From Nematostella vectensis (Eukaryota > Cnidaria > Anthozoa > Actiniaria > Edwardsiidae): a DNA stretch of 64,000 nt. The first letter of the stretch is position 1. Every line of letters starts with the position of its first letter. The stretch spans positions 15,449,040 through 15,513,039 of the forward strand of contig NC_064042.1 of the NCBI RefSeq assembly GCF_932526225.1, given 5' to 3'. Below are positions 36,001-48,400 of this stretch, in pieces. The notes under the pieces are model-generated. The model had not been told where the DNA came from, searched no databases, and saw only the letters and a program-made list of their open reading frames with translations. Made by a program: the position numbers and the translations under genes.

Positions 36001-38044
36001 TTGGTCCGTCAGGTCAGTGTTGTCAGGCACCTAAACCAACTGGTTCGTCAGGTCAGTACTTGTCAGGCACCTAAACCAATTGCTCCGTCAGGTCAGTGCT
36101 TGTCAGGAACCACCTAAACCAATTGGTCTGTCAGGTCAGTGTTGTCAGGCACCTAAACCAACTGGTCCGTTAGGTCAGTACTTGTCAGGCACCTAAACCA
36201 ATTGGTCTGTCAGGTCAGTGTTGTCAGGCACCTAAACCAACTGGTCCGTCAGGTCAGTACTTGTCATGCACCTAAACCAATTGGTCCGTCAGGTCAGTAC
36301 TTGTCAGGCACCTAAACCAACTGGTCCGTCAGGTCAGTGCTTGTCAGGAACCACCTAAACCAATTGGTCCGTCAGGTCAGTGTTGTCAGGCACCTAAACC
36401 AACTGGTTCGTCAGGTCAGTACTTGTCAGGCACCTAAACCAATTGCTCCGTCAGGTCAGTGCTTGTCAGGAACCACCTAAACCAATTGGTCTGTCAGGTC
36501 AGTGTTGTCAGGCACCTAAACCAACTGGTCCGTTAGGTCAGTACTTGTCAGGCACCTAAACCAATTGGTCTGTCAGGTCAGTGTTGTCAGGCACCTAAAC
36601 CAACTGGTCCGTCAGGTCAGTGTTGTCAGGCACCTAAACCAACTGGTCCGTCAGGTCAGCACTTGTTAGGCACCTAAACCAACTGGTCCGTCAGGTCAGT
36701 GTTGTCAGGCACCTAAACCAACTGGTCCGTCAGGACAGCACTTGTCAGGCACCTAAACCAATTGGTCCGTCAAGTCAGCACTTGTCAGGCACCTAAACCA
36801 ACTGGTCCGTCAGGTCAGTACTTGTCAGGCACCTAAACCAATTGGTCCGTCAGGTCAGTACTTGTCAGGCACCTAAACCAACTGGTCCGTCAGGTCAGTG
36901 CTTGTCAGGCGCCTAAACCAACTGGTCCGTCAGGTCAGTGCTTGTCAGGCGCCTAAACCAACTGGTCCGTCAGGTCAGTGTTGTCAGGCACCACCTAAAC
37001 CAATTGGTCCGTCAGGTCAGTACTTGTCAGGCACCTACACTAACTGGTCCGTTAGGTCAGTGCTTGTCAGGTACCTAAACCAATTGGTCCGGTAGGTCAG
37101 CACTTGTCATGCACCTAAACCAATTGGTCCGGTATGTCAGCACTTGTCAGGCACCTAAACCAACTGGTCCGTCAGGTCAGCACTTGTCAGGCACCTAAAC
37201 CAACTGGTTCGTCAGGTCAGTACTTGTCAGGCACCTAAACCGATTGGTCCGTCAGGTCAGTACTTGTCAGGCACCTAAACCAACTGGTCCGTCAGGTCAG
37301 TACTTGTCAGGCACCTAAACCAATTGGTCCGTTAGGTCAGTGCTTGTCAGGAACCACCCAAACCAATTGGTCCGTCAGGTCAGTGCTTGTCAGGCACCTA
37401 AACCAATTGGTCCGTCAGGTCAGCACTTGTTAGGCACCACCTAAACCAATTGGTCCGTCAGGTCAGTACTTGTCATGCACCTAAACCAACTGGTCCGTCA
37501 GGTCAGCACTTGTCAGGCACCACCTAAACCAATTGGTCCGTCAGGTCAGTGTTGTCAGGCACATAAACCAACTGGTCCGGTAGGTCAGCAATTGTCAGGC
37601 ACCACCTAAACCAACTGGTTCGTCAGGTCAGCACTTGTTAGGCACCACCTAAACCAATTGGTCCGTCAGGTCAGTACTTGTCTTGCACCTAAACCAATTG
37701 GTCCGTCAGGTCAGTACTTGTCAGGCACCTAAACCAACTGGTCCGTCAGGTCAGTACTTGTCAGGCACCTAAACCAATTGGTCCGTTAGGTCAGTACTTG
37801 TCAGGCACCTAAACCAACTGGTCCGTCAGGTCAGTACTTGTCAGGCACCTAAACCAACTGGTCCGTCAGGTCAGTACTTGTCATCCACCTAAACCAACTG
37901 GTTCGTCAGGTCAGCACTTGTCAGGCACCTAAACCAACTGGTCCGTCAGGTCAGTGCTTGTCAGGCACCTAAACCAACTTGTCCTTCAGGTCAGTGCTTG
38001 TCAGGCACCTAAACCAATTGGTCCGTCAGGTCGGTACTTGTCAG
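33046..38044. repeat. 40-bp minisatellite, about 124 copies, seeded at an exon donor
   Basis: Units of 40 bp read GCACCTAAACCAACTGGTCC then GTCAGGTCAGTGCTTGTCAG, with variants (AATTGG, TACTTG, inserted ACC, TTTGACTAGTAAC). The exon edge at 33058-33098 (CACCCAAACCAACT...TTCAGGTCAATGCTTGTTAG) is itself a diverged unit, so the array grew from the Ly6 exon and its donor. Each unit has a near-consensus donor CAG|GTCAGT and an acceptor-like CTTGTCAG. Higher-order copies: about 541 bp (from 34971 and 35512) and about 363 bp (from 35982 and 36345). Confidence 0.97.
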
Positions 38045-38272
38045 GCACTCACCAATGACCGATGTATCACTGTAAAGGTCAGCGGTTTTGAGAACGGAAC
38101 AAAGCGGTATAAGGAGTTGCGAAACTGCTCGATACAAGCGTATTGCAAGGGCTTAGGATGCGCCATCGGGTGCCATCACGTCATGCTCAGCGGAGTGTTG
38201 CTTTGTAACAACTGCAACACCGATTTGGTGAACTCAACAGCTGCGTCTGCTCGCTTATCCACAGGCGCGTAA
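38045..38272 (+). CDS. second Ly6/uPAR-like domain exon (terminal)
   Basis: After the last array unit (acceptor-like CTTGTCAG) an open frame gives a cysteine pattern of half a Ly6/uPAR domain: DRCITVKVSGFENG, LRNCSIQAYCKG, CAIGCHH and CNNCNTDLVN, ending with a TAA at 38270-38272. The core aligns by eye with the exon at 32873-33080 (LTIKTS against ITVKVS). The final signature is CNNCNTDLVN instead of CCxxDLCN, so one disulphide partner differs. No GPI-type hydrophobic tail follows, so a further exon or a secreted product is possible. The phase does not join directly to the 33080 donor; an exon may be missing within the array region. Confidence 0.5.
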   Translation, partial: ALTNDRCITVKVSGFENGTKRYKELRNCSIQAYCKGLGCAIGCHHVMLSGVLLCNNCNTDLVNSTAASARLSTGA

Positions 38273-38369
38273 TCTCGCTTTCTGATTGGTTGTTAGCTAT
38301 GGTAAATCAGAGGACATACCACCCGATTCGTCGTCTCATCAGAAATCCTCGTAAAGTTTGTTGTTGTTG

Positions 38370-38720
38370 CCAAAATGACCGGGAGACCAATAGTTTCTCG
38401 TTTCGACCTGAATAGTTATAAACCGTAGTTTACTGATTTAAGTACAGATGAAGATATTTTTTTCAGTCCAAATGAGACTTCTCTGTCCGACGAGGAGTCA
38501 TAAGCTACGATAGAGGAGGCGGAAAGGCGTGAAAATGCCAAAAAAAGCCAAGGTTCGCAAATCTCGCTGACAAGGAGTTGCTATCTTTGCTAAGTAAGAT
38601 TTGCTAAATTTACTGCGGAATCACTCCGCGCTTCGCGACTCCACAACATTTTGATCATGAGGTGTATCGTGGTGTATAAGAATACATACCACGGAAAAAT
38701 ATGGGAAATTTGTTAACCAA
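38370..38720 (+). other. decayed coding-like remnant, unidentified
   Basis: Starts with an ATG frame MTGRPIVSRFDLNSY that stops after 17 codons. Coding-like segments continue in several frames (SPNETSLSDEES, EEAERRENAKKS, ADKELLSLLSK). It looks like an old transposon ORF, but I cannot name the family. The rest of 38273-39179 shows no gene. Confidence 0.25.
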
Positions 38721-39179
38721 ATACAAGATTATCAGATACTCTTTTATGACATTAGACCCAGTAATATTATTTGACTTGTTTTTGTTAGGCTGCTTCTCCC
38801 GCTTATCTGGTTTCATGTGGCTCAAGGTCCGCCACGTGATTCTACAAATTAGAAAGCGGACTCTGGTTTACAGAGTACGTTCCCTATCCTTTTGCTGAGT
38901 GTCCATAGATGTCTCGCATTCTTCAGTGAATTTTTCAGTTTTCTGGTCGTATCTTTTTGTTTACTCTGAATAATAGAATGGTAGGAAAAAGGCTTTGCTG
39001 GAGGGTTAGCACCATCCTGTGTCGCAAGCGTTTTTTTCTTCGCGGAAAAAGAGCAGCCTTTCTGTGCGAAATGTAGTGGTACGCAGGTTGAGTAGAATCG
39101 AAGCCTCACGACTTGTTTAATTTAGCTTGGTAGTAAGTAGCAAAATAAAGCTTTATACTACAAATCGCAATATTGTCCC

Positions 39180-39185
39180 TTTATT
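39180..39185 (-). promoter_or_regulatory. candidate poly(A) signal of MCCC1
   Basis: AATAAA on the minus strand, about 270 bases beyond the MCCC1 stop codon at 39456. Usage is inferred. Confidence 0.45.
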
Positions 39186-39455
39186 TACAATGTCATACAA
39201 GCACTTTAGCCCATCCGGGTTTCCTGTAGTCGCCTGTGAGAAACTGGGGAGACCCTGGTAATTTAGGGTGACGTCACATTACGAACAGCAGGATACCCAC
39301 AAATACTATGTACCCAAATAATACTTCTGGGACCAACGCTCTTTATGGTCCATTCAAATATCTACTGAGGTACAAGTGTAAATTGGTTGCCACAAGCACA
39401 CGCTGAATTATTTTGCTAATCGTGACGTCATGTTGGTGACGTCATGTCGGTGACG

Positions 39456-42400
39456 TTAATCGACGTCTTCTTCCTGTGTCTCAGCCTGGTCTTTGAACTG
39501 AACGAGCTGCGCGTGCCTGGTAACCGAGCCTCCCACTGAGCACAACACCCTGTCAATCACGCCCGCTTTGGGTGACCGTATTGAATGCTGGGAATAAAAA
39601 AAATATTTGAGACCTTATTTTTAAGTATTAAATCCATTGCTCGGAGCTACCCCTCCACCACCCCACCCCCTCTCCTTCAGGTTAGAAATCTCACCTCCAT
39701 CTTCATGGCTTCCATGACAACCAGCACTTGTCCTTGCTCGACTTCTTGGCCCGGTTCCACCAGGACCTGTACCATAAGAGCAACCATCAATTCGTTAACA
39801 CGTCACTGTATCGATTATATGTGTTGCTCATTGACCACATTTGTCTGCCTGGAATTTCACCGGGATTCCCTGTGCTTAGGGATGAGCCGTGAGAGTGGGA
39901 TGAGCCGTGAGAAAGGCGGGGTAGTAGAAAACAATTCAAGTGCATTGCGAACTCAAAAGATGTACGCGATAATTATGCGTTGTCTCATTTATTTTAGCCG
40001 TTTACAACAAGAAACCCCCAGCTTCACGGTCAATTGTTAGTGCATTTTTTTCTGTTTCTGACGATAAGGGTTAGCTGTTTGAGTTGCTACTGGTTTGAAA
40101 ATGAAAGCTCGTTGTCGTCGTGTCCTTGCTAAGGTCCCTGTTATCCAGGGTCATAGGAAGCCTAATCAGAAAGCCAGGGTATGCTTTTAACAGGGCCAGA
40201 GCAAGGCTCCAAATGAAACTACTCACAAATTAAATTATTACGGCGCGCCTTCGAATACTGATTTATCAAAGTTATCCACTACATTAACCTTGGCAATGTC
40301 ACACTTAAGATAACCATGGCAATGTCATTCATCACATTTACCTTGACAATGTTACCAGGCATCGGCACGTAACCATGGCAATGTCACACTTAAGATAACC
40401 ATGACAATGTCATTCATCACATTTACCTTGACAATGTTACCAGGCATCGGCACGTAACCACGGCAATGTCACACTTAAGATAACCATGGCAATGTCATTC
40501 ATCACATTTACCTTGACAATGTTACCAGGCATCGGGGCAGCAGCTCCGCCCACGGCCCCGCCTAGTGTTGATTTGAGGTACTTGGGCACGTGACGATGCA
40601 GTCTGCGGCAGCCATCCTGTAACGGTGACAAGTAACACATTCAACCGTGACAAGTAACACATTCAACCGAGACAAGGGACACATTCAACCGTGACAACAC
40701 ATTCAACCGAGACAAGTAACACATTTAACCGTGACAAGTAACACATTCAACCGTGACAAGTAAGGGACACATTCAACCGTGACAACACATTCAACCGAGA
40801 CAAGTAACACATTCAACCGAGACAAGTAACACATTCAACCGAGACAAGTAACACATTCAACCGAGACAAGTTACACATTCAACCGTGACAAGTAACACAT
40901 TCAACCAAGACAAGTAACACATTCAACCGAGACAAGTAACACATTCAACCGTGACAAGTGACCCATTCAACCGAGACAAGTAACACATTCAACCCTGACA
41001 AGTAACACATTCAACCGTGACAACACATTCAACCGAGACAAGTAACACATTCAACCGTGACAAGTAACACATTTAACCGTGACAAGTAACACATTCAACC
41101 AAGACAAGTAACACATTCAACCGAGACAAGTAACACATTCAACCATGACATGTGACACATTCAACCGTGACAAGTAACACATTCAACCATGACATGTGAC
41201 ACATTCAACCGTGACAACACATTCAACCGTGACAAGTAACACATTCAACCGTGACAAGTAACACATTCAACCGTGACAAGGGACACATTCAACCGTGACA
41301 ACACATTCAACCGAGACAAGTAACACATTCAACCGAGACAAGTAACACATTCAACCGAGACAAGTAACACATTCAACCATGACATGTGACACATTCAACC
41401 GTGACAAGTAACACATTCAACCGTGACAAGTAACACATTCAACCGTGACAACACATTCAACCGATTCAAGTAACACATTCAACCGTGACAACACATTCAA
41501 CCGATTCAAGTAACACATTCAACCGTGACAAGTGACCCATTCAACCGAGACAAGTAACACATTCAACCCTGACAAGTAACACATTCAACCGTAACAAGTA
41601 ACACACTCAACCGTGACAAGTGACCCATTCAACCGTGACAAGTGACCCATTCAACCGAGACAAGTAACACATTCAACCGTGACAAGTAACACATTCAACC
41701 GAGACAAGTAACACATTCAACCGAGACAAGTAACACATTCAACCGAGACAAGTAACACATTCAACCGTGACAAGTAACACATTCAACCGTGACAAGTGAC
41801 CTATTCAACCGTGACAAGTGACCCATTCAACCGAGACAAGTAACACATTCAACCGTGACAACACATTCAACCGTGACAAGTAACACATTCAACCGTGACA
41901 AGTAACACATTCAACCAAGACAAGTAACACATTCAACCGTGACAAGTAACACATTCAACCGTGACAAGTAACACATTCAACCGTGACAAGTGACCCATTC
42001 AACCGTGACAAGTGACCCATTCAACCGAGACAAGTAACACATTCAACCGAGACAAGTAACACATTCAACCGAGACAAGTAACACATTCAACCGAGACAAG
42101 TAACACATTCAACCGAGACAAGTAACACATTCAACCGTGACAAGTAACACATTCAACCGTGACAAGTAAAAGTAACACATTCAACCGTGACAAGTAACAC
42201 ATTCAACCGTGACAAGTAACACATTCAACCGTGACAAGTAAAAGTAACACATTCAACCGTGACAAGTAAAAGTAACACATTCAATTGTGACAAGTAAGGG
42301 ACACATTCAACCGTGACAACACATTCAACCGATTCAAGTAACACATTCAACCATGACAGGGTTGTGGCACTCACCTTGGTGAAGAGGTGCAGGGTCCCAT

Positions 42401-45400
42401 CCTGATCTACCAGTGCTGACTTGCATATGCGGCCATTAACAGTAGCCGTCAACATGGTCTTCCCGCCTTCCCTGCTCAAGGACCCGCTCACATTGAACAA
42501 CTCATCACCGATCTGTGGAAACAACGACACAATGGTATTAGCTTATTATGGAGGTGGTATAACTAACACCTTAAGGCCTAGGGAAAGAGTTAAGGTAAAG
42601 GTGTTGGAAAATGAATTTTTCAATGATACATTGTTCATGAAGCTTCATCGTTTGCGGGGGACTTGGTAGTTCTTGGAAAATATCTTTACTTGTTTATTGG
42701 CCAATCAGCGAACATGGAAATTGATTTGTATTCTATTTAGTTGACTTGTTTTTGCCCCTTTCTCAAAAACTCACCCCCCCCCCCCCCCCCCCCCCGTGGT
42801 GAAGAGTAGTGCGAAGTATTTTACGGTAACAGGTTGTATCGCCCACGTCTATAAAAATTTCCCCTATATATGGCTTTAATTTGAAATAAAGATCGTGGCA
42901 ATCAGGAGAGCACTGGAATAGTTATAGCCTCACGCACGCCGAAGGAGCGAGTTCACTATCGTTGTTCTAGTGTCTTTGTAGAACAACGACTGAAATATGC
43001 CGGTTTACGCTCTCTCATAAACAAGCGCATCAAACAGAATAAGGCAGAATCCGACCTAATTCCACTTATCAGAGCTATATTTAATGGCGAAAAAGAATCC
43101 CACATATCTGACCTTTTTTTTGCCATAAAGATCGTTGCGATCGATAGAGTATTCCATTTGTTTTGATTTTTCTAAAGCAGCGCGATATACGTTCGAACAA
43201 AATGTCTTCTGATAAGAGAGGCCGAGAGTAACCCGTATTTTTTCCGTGGGCGAAACACCTTAATGCGTGGGCGAAACTACTATTATAGATGTGGGCGATA
43301 CAACGTGGCCGAACCCACCGCGATTCGGAAAATACGAGAATACCCCCCCTCCCCCATAGTGTGGCATGTCCCTACATATCAACCCAAATGGAGATTGAGA
43401 CATTCTCTGCCTCCATCTCTGTTAGCAGTTAGTTTTATCAAATAAAACGTTTCTCAAACCTCGATATCAAATGATCCATCTCGGTTGTATGTGATGAACA
43501 TTTCGATCTCTGAAATAAGGAGAAAATGCCATGCTTAGCGAAACATTCAAGCTTAGTGAAACGTTAATGCTAGTACAATGCACTATCAGATTAAGCGCCT
43601 ATCTTATTTTCTAATCGAATAAAAACGCTAGGATAGCTCATTGATACAGGCTTAACTCTAAGCTAGAGGTTCATGGCATCACCGAGAGCCCAGTCATTGA
43701 GTGTTTGGGCAAAACATTGTTAACTGTAGTGCTCTCTTTCTCTCACTCCATGCCCTCAGTCCCATGCCCTCAGTCCCATGCCCTCAGTCCCATGCCCTCA
43801 GTGCCATGCCCTCAGTCCCATGCCCTCAGTCCCATGCCCTCAGTCCCATGCCCTCAGTCCCATGCCCTCAGTCCCATGCCCTCAGTCCCATGCCCTCAGT
43901 CCCATGCCCTCAGTCCCATGCCCTCAGTCCCATGCCCTCAGTCCCATGCCCTCAGTCCCATGCCCTCAGTCCCATGCCCTCAGTCCCATGCCCTCAGTCT
44001 CATGCCCTCACTCCATGCCCTCAGTCCCATGCCCTCACTCCATGCCCTCAGTCCCATGCCCTCAGTCCCACGCCCTCAGTCCCACGCCCTCAGTCCCATG
44101 CCCTCAGTCCCATGCCCTCAGTCCCATGCCCTCAGTCCCATGCCCTCAGTCCCATGCCCTCAGTCCCATGCCCTCAGTCCCATGCCCTCACTCCATGCCC
44201 TCAGTCCCATGCCCTCAGTCCCATGCCCTCAGTCCCATGCCCTCAGTCCCATGCCCTCAGTCCCATGCCCTCAGTGCCATGCCCTCAGCCCCATGCCCTC
44301 AGTCCCATGCCCTCAGTCCCATGCCCTCAGTCCCATGCCCTCAGTCCCATGCCCTCAGTCCCATGCCCTCAGTCCCATGCCCTCAGTCCCATGCCCTCAC
44401 TCCATGCCCTCAGTCCCATGCCCTCAGTCCCATGCCCTCAGTCCCATGCCCTCAGTCCCATGCCCTCAGTCCCATGCCCTCAGTCCCATGCCCTCAGTCC
44501 CATGCCCTCAGTCCCACGCCCTCAGTCCCATGCCCTCAGTCCCATGCCCTCAGTCCCATGCCCTCAGTCCCATGCCCTCACTCCATGCCCTCAGTCCCAT
44601 GCCCTCAGTCCCATGCCCTCACTCCATGCCCTCACTCCCATGCCCTCAGTCCCATGCCCTCAGTCCCATGCCCTCAGTCCCACGCCCTCAGTCCCATGCC
44701 CTCAGTCCCATGCCCTCAGTCCCATGCCCTCAGTCCCATGCCCTCAGTCCCATGCCCTCAGTCCCATGCCCTCAGTCCCATGCCCTCAGTCCCATGCCCT
44801 CAGTCCCATGCCCTCAGTCCCATGCCCTCAGTCCCATGCCCTCAGTCCCATGCCCTCAGTGCCATGCCCTCAGTCCCATGCCCTCAGTGCCATGCCCTCA
44901 GTCCCATGCCCTCAGTCCCAGCAGGTAGGCTCTATGTCTGAGTCCTTCAAGTAGAAGTCGCAAGGACTACCCATGTCAGAATGCAAGCATGGATCATTCT
45001 GTCCTACGCACAGGTATCCCATGCCATTTGGGCCATGCTGCTAGCATCTGGTGAGAGCATATCACGTGATCATATTCATACTTACTTGCATCACCATCAT
45101 TTAGGCGAATTCTTCGCCTGAGCTCGCTATTTATCCGAAATGACCCACTGGTGTTCCAAAGGGAGAAAGTATCTACAATCACATAATAAAAGGATAAGTA
45201 TTTGCATCTCCAGTAAGGTGGGTACACGGGAATACCAGCATGGCCTCAAGAGCTTGAGGTTCTGTCCCTGACTAAGAGGAAATAATAATACACTAGAGAC
45301 ACCTGTAATGGTGGTATCCTGGACCTAACGGATTATTAAGGTCCCAATACTCACCGCTTGAGGCGGCTGCTTTCTCATTGCGCTGCTCTCTTTCCAGTAA

Positions 45401-48400
45401 CAGCAAGGCCAAACCAGCTTGAGCAACGTCATCACCAGGCATCGACCCCTTGGCAGGGAACAGATCTGCCATGTGCTGCTTGATAAAGTCCGTGTGGACA
45501 TCGCCGGCCTGGAAGCTGTTGTGATCGCACAAGCTAGTCAGGAATGAGATGTTCGTTTCCAGCCCCACAACCTGTGCAAAAACACAGTAAAAGTCATTTA
45601 AACAGTTATTGGAGACTTTTAATTTTTTCCTGTACCTTCTGATTATACTTCTTGGAATTATCAAGAGACTTACATTGTACTTCTTGGAATTATCAAGAGA
45701 CTTACATTGTACTTCTTGGAATTATCAAGAGACTTACATTATACTTCTTGGAATTATCAAGAGACTTACATTATACTTCTTGGAATTATCAAGAGACTTA
45801 CACTGTACTTCTTGGAATTATCAAGAGACTCACATTATACTTCTTAAGAGATTCTTTAAGGAGACGAAGTGCAGAGGGACGAGTTTCTGACCAGACCACC
45901 AGCTTAGCAATCATCGGATCATAGTAGGTGGATACTTGATCACCTGCAACACAGGTCAATGCCAAAATTACATCTCAAATCTCCCATTCTCTTAGTTTTA
46001 AAAGCTGAATAGCAAAAAATAACCGCTCCCCCCCCAACCCGCGAAGAGGAGATTAGAGGCCAGATACCAACTGGTTGGGGCCAAAAATCTCCCATTCTTT
46101 GCACAGAGGGATAGTGTGCAGAAAACAGTGTGCGACCATGGTGTCTACTTGTAAGGGGAAAGTGTATTGTGCGACCATGGTGTCTACTTGTAAGGGGAAA
46201 GTGTATTGTGCGACCATGGTGTCTACTTGTGAGGGGAAAGTGTATTGTGCGACCATGGTGTCTACTTGTAAGGGGAAAGTGTATTGTGCGACCATGGTGT
46301 CTACTTGTGAGGGGAAAGTGTATTGTGCGACCATGGTGTCTACTTGTGAGGGGAAAGTGTATTGTGCGACCATGGTGTCTACTTGTGAGGGGAAAGTGTA
46401 TTGTGTGACCATGGTGTCTACTTGTGAGGGGAAAGTGTATTGTGCGACCATGGTGTCTACTTGTGAGGGGAAAGTGTATTGTGCGACCATGGTGTCTACT
46501 TGTAAGGGGAAAGTGTATTGTGCGACCATTGTGTCTACTTGTAAGGGGAAAGTGTATTGTGCGACCATGGTGTCTACTTGTGAGGGGAAAGTGTATTGTG
46601 CGACCATGGTGTCTACTTGTGAGGGGAAAGTGTATTGTGCGACCATGGTGTCTACTTGTGAGGGGAAAGTGTATTGTGCGACCATGGTGTCTACTTGTAA
46701 GGGGAAAGTGTATTGTGCGACCATGGTGTCTACTTGTGAGGGGAAAGTGTATTGTGCGACCATGGTGTCTACTTGTGAGGGGAAAGTGTATTGTGCGACC
46801 ATGGTGTCTACTTGTGAGGGGAAAGTGTATTGTGCGACCATGGTGTCTACTTGTGAGGGGAAAGTGTATTGTGCGACCATGGTGTCTACTTGTGAGGGGA
46901 AAGTGTATTGTGCGACCATGGTGTCTACTTGTGAGGGGAAAGTGTATTGTGCGACCATGGTGTCTACTTGTGAGGGGAAAGTGTATTGTGCGACCATGGT
47001 GTCTACTTGTGAGGGGAAAGTGTATTGTGCGACCATGGTGTCTACTTGTGAGGGGAAAGTGTATTGTGCGACCATGGTGTCTACTTGTGAGGGGAAAGTG
47101 TATTGTGCGACCATGGTGTCTACTTGTGAGGGGAAAGTGTATTGTGCGACCATGGTGTCTACTTGTGAGGGGAAAGTGTATTGTGCGACCATGGTGTCTA
47201 CTTGTGAGGGGAAAGTGTATTGTGCGACCATGGTGTCTACTTGTAAGGGGAAAGTGTATTGTGCGACCATGGTGTCTACTTGTGAGGGGAAAGTGTATTG
47301 TGCGACCATGGTGTCTACTTGTAAGGGGAAAGTGTATTGTGCGACCATGGTGTCTACTTGTGAGGGGAAAGTGTATTGTGCGACCATGGTGTCTACTTGT
47401 GAGGGGAAAGTGTATTGTGCGACCATGGTGTCTACTTGTAAGGGGAAAGTGTATTGTGCGACCATGGTGTCTACTTGTGAGGGGAAAGTGTATTGTGCGA
47501 CCATGGTGTCTACTTGTGAGGGGAAAGTGTATTGTGCGACCATGGTGTCTACTTGTGAGGGGAAAGTGTATTGTGCGACCATGGTGTCTACTTGTGAGGG
47601 GAAAGTGTATTGTGCGACCATGGTGTCTACTTGTGAGGGGAAAGTGTATTGTGCGACCATGGTGTCTACTTGTGAGGGGAAAGTGTATTGTGCGACCATG
47701 GTGTCTACTTGTAAGGGGAAAGTGTATTGTGCGACCATGGTGTCTACTTGTGAGGGGAAAGTGTATTGTGCGACCATGGTGTCTACTTGTGAGGGGAAAG
47801 TGTATTGTGCGACCATGGTGTCTACTTGTGAGGGGAAAGTGTATTGTGCGACCATGGTGTCTACTTGTGAGGGGAAAGTGTATTGTGCGACCATGGTGTC
47901 TACTTGTAAGGGGAAAGTGTATTGTGCGACCATGGTGTCTACTTGTAAGGGGAAAGTGTATTGTGCGACCATGGTGTCTACTTGTGAGGGGAAAGTGTAT
48001 TGTGCGACCATGGTGTCTACTTGTGAGGGGAAAGTGTATTGTGCGACCATGGTGTCTACTTGTGAGGGGAAAGTGTATTGGTTCCAGGAACATTACCTTG
48101 TCTGACTCCAGTATCTATTCTGATGTGCTGGGTTTCCTGTGGTGTTGTGAGATGGAGAAGGGGACCGGCCCCTGGCAAGAAGTCACTAGAAAAGTACAAG
48201 CAGTTATTCTTCTCAACATTGGAAATTTGGCTTGAGAAATCTGCTTAAAACCTTTGGTCATTCCAACCTTATAAACAACCGTTATAACAGAAACTCTGCT
48301 TAGAAATCGTACCTGCTGGGATCCTCGGCATACACCCTTGCCTCAAAGGCGTGGCCATGCAGCTGTACCTCTTCCTGCTTTAGAGGGAGATCTTCTCCTG

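Noticed and set aside
33046-38044. CRISPR-like or protein-repeat array
   Set aside because: Units are contiguous without unique spacers, the DNA is eukaryotic, and most frames contain stops.
43701-44954. Three overlapping ORFs of about 390-417 codons on the plus strand
   Set aside because: They are the 14-bp repeat read in three frames (period not divisible by three, unit without stops), inside an MCCC1 intron.
45940-48235. ORFs of 600-717 codons on both strands
   Set aside because: All are readings of the 39-bp minisatellite; five frames are open at once and the sequence is intronic.
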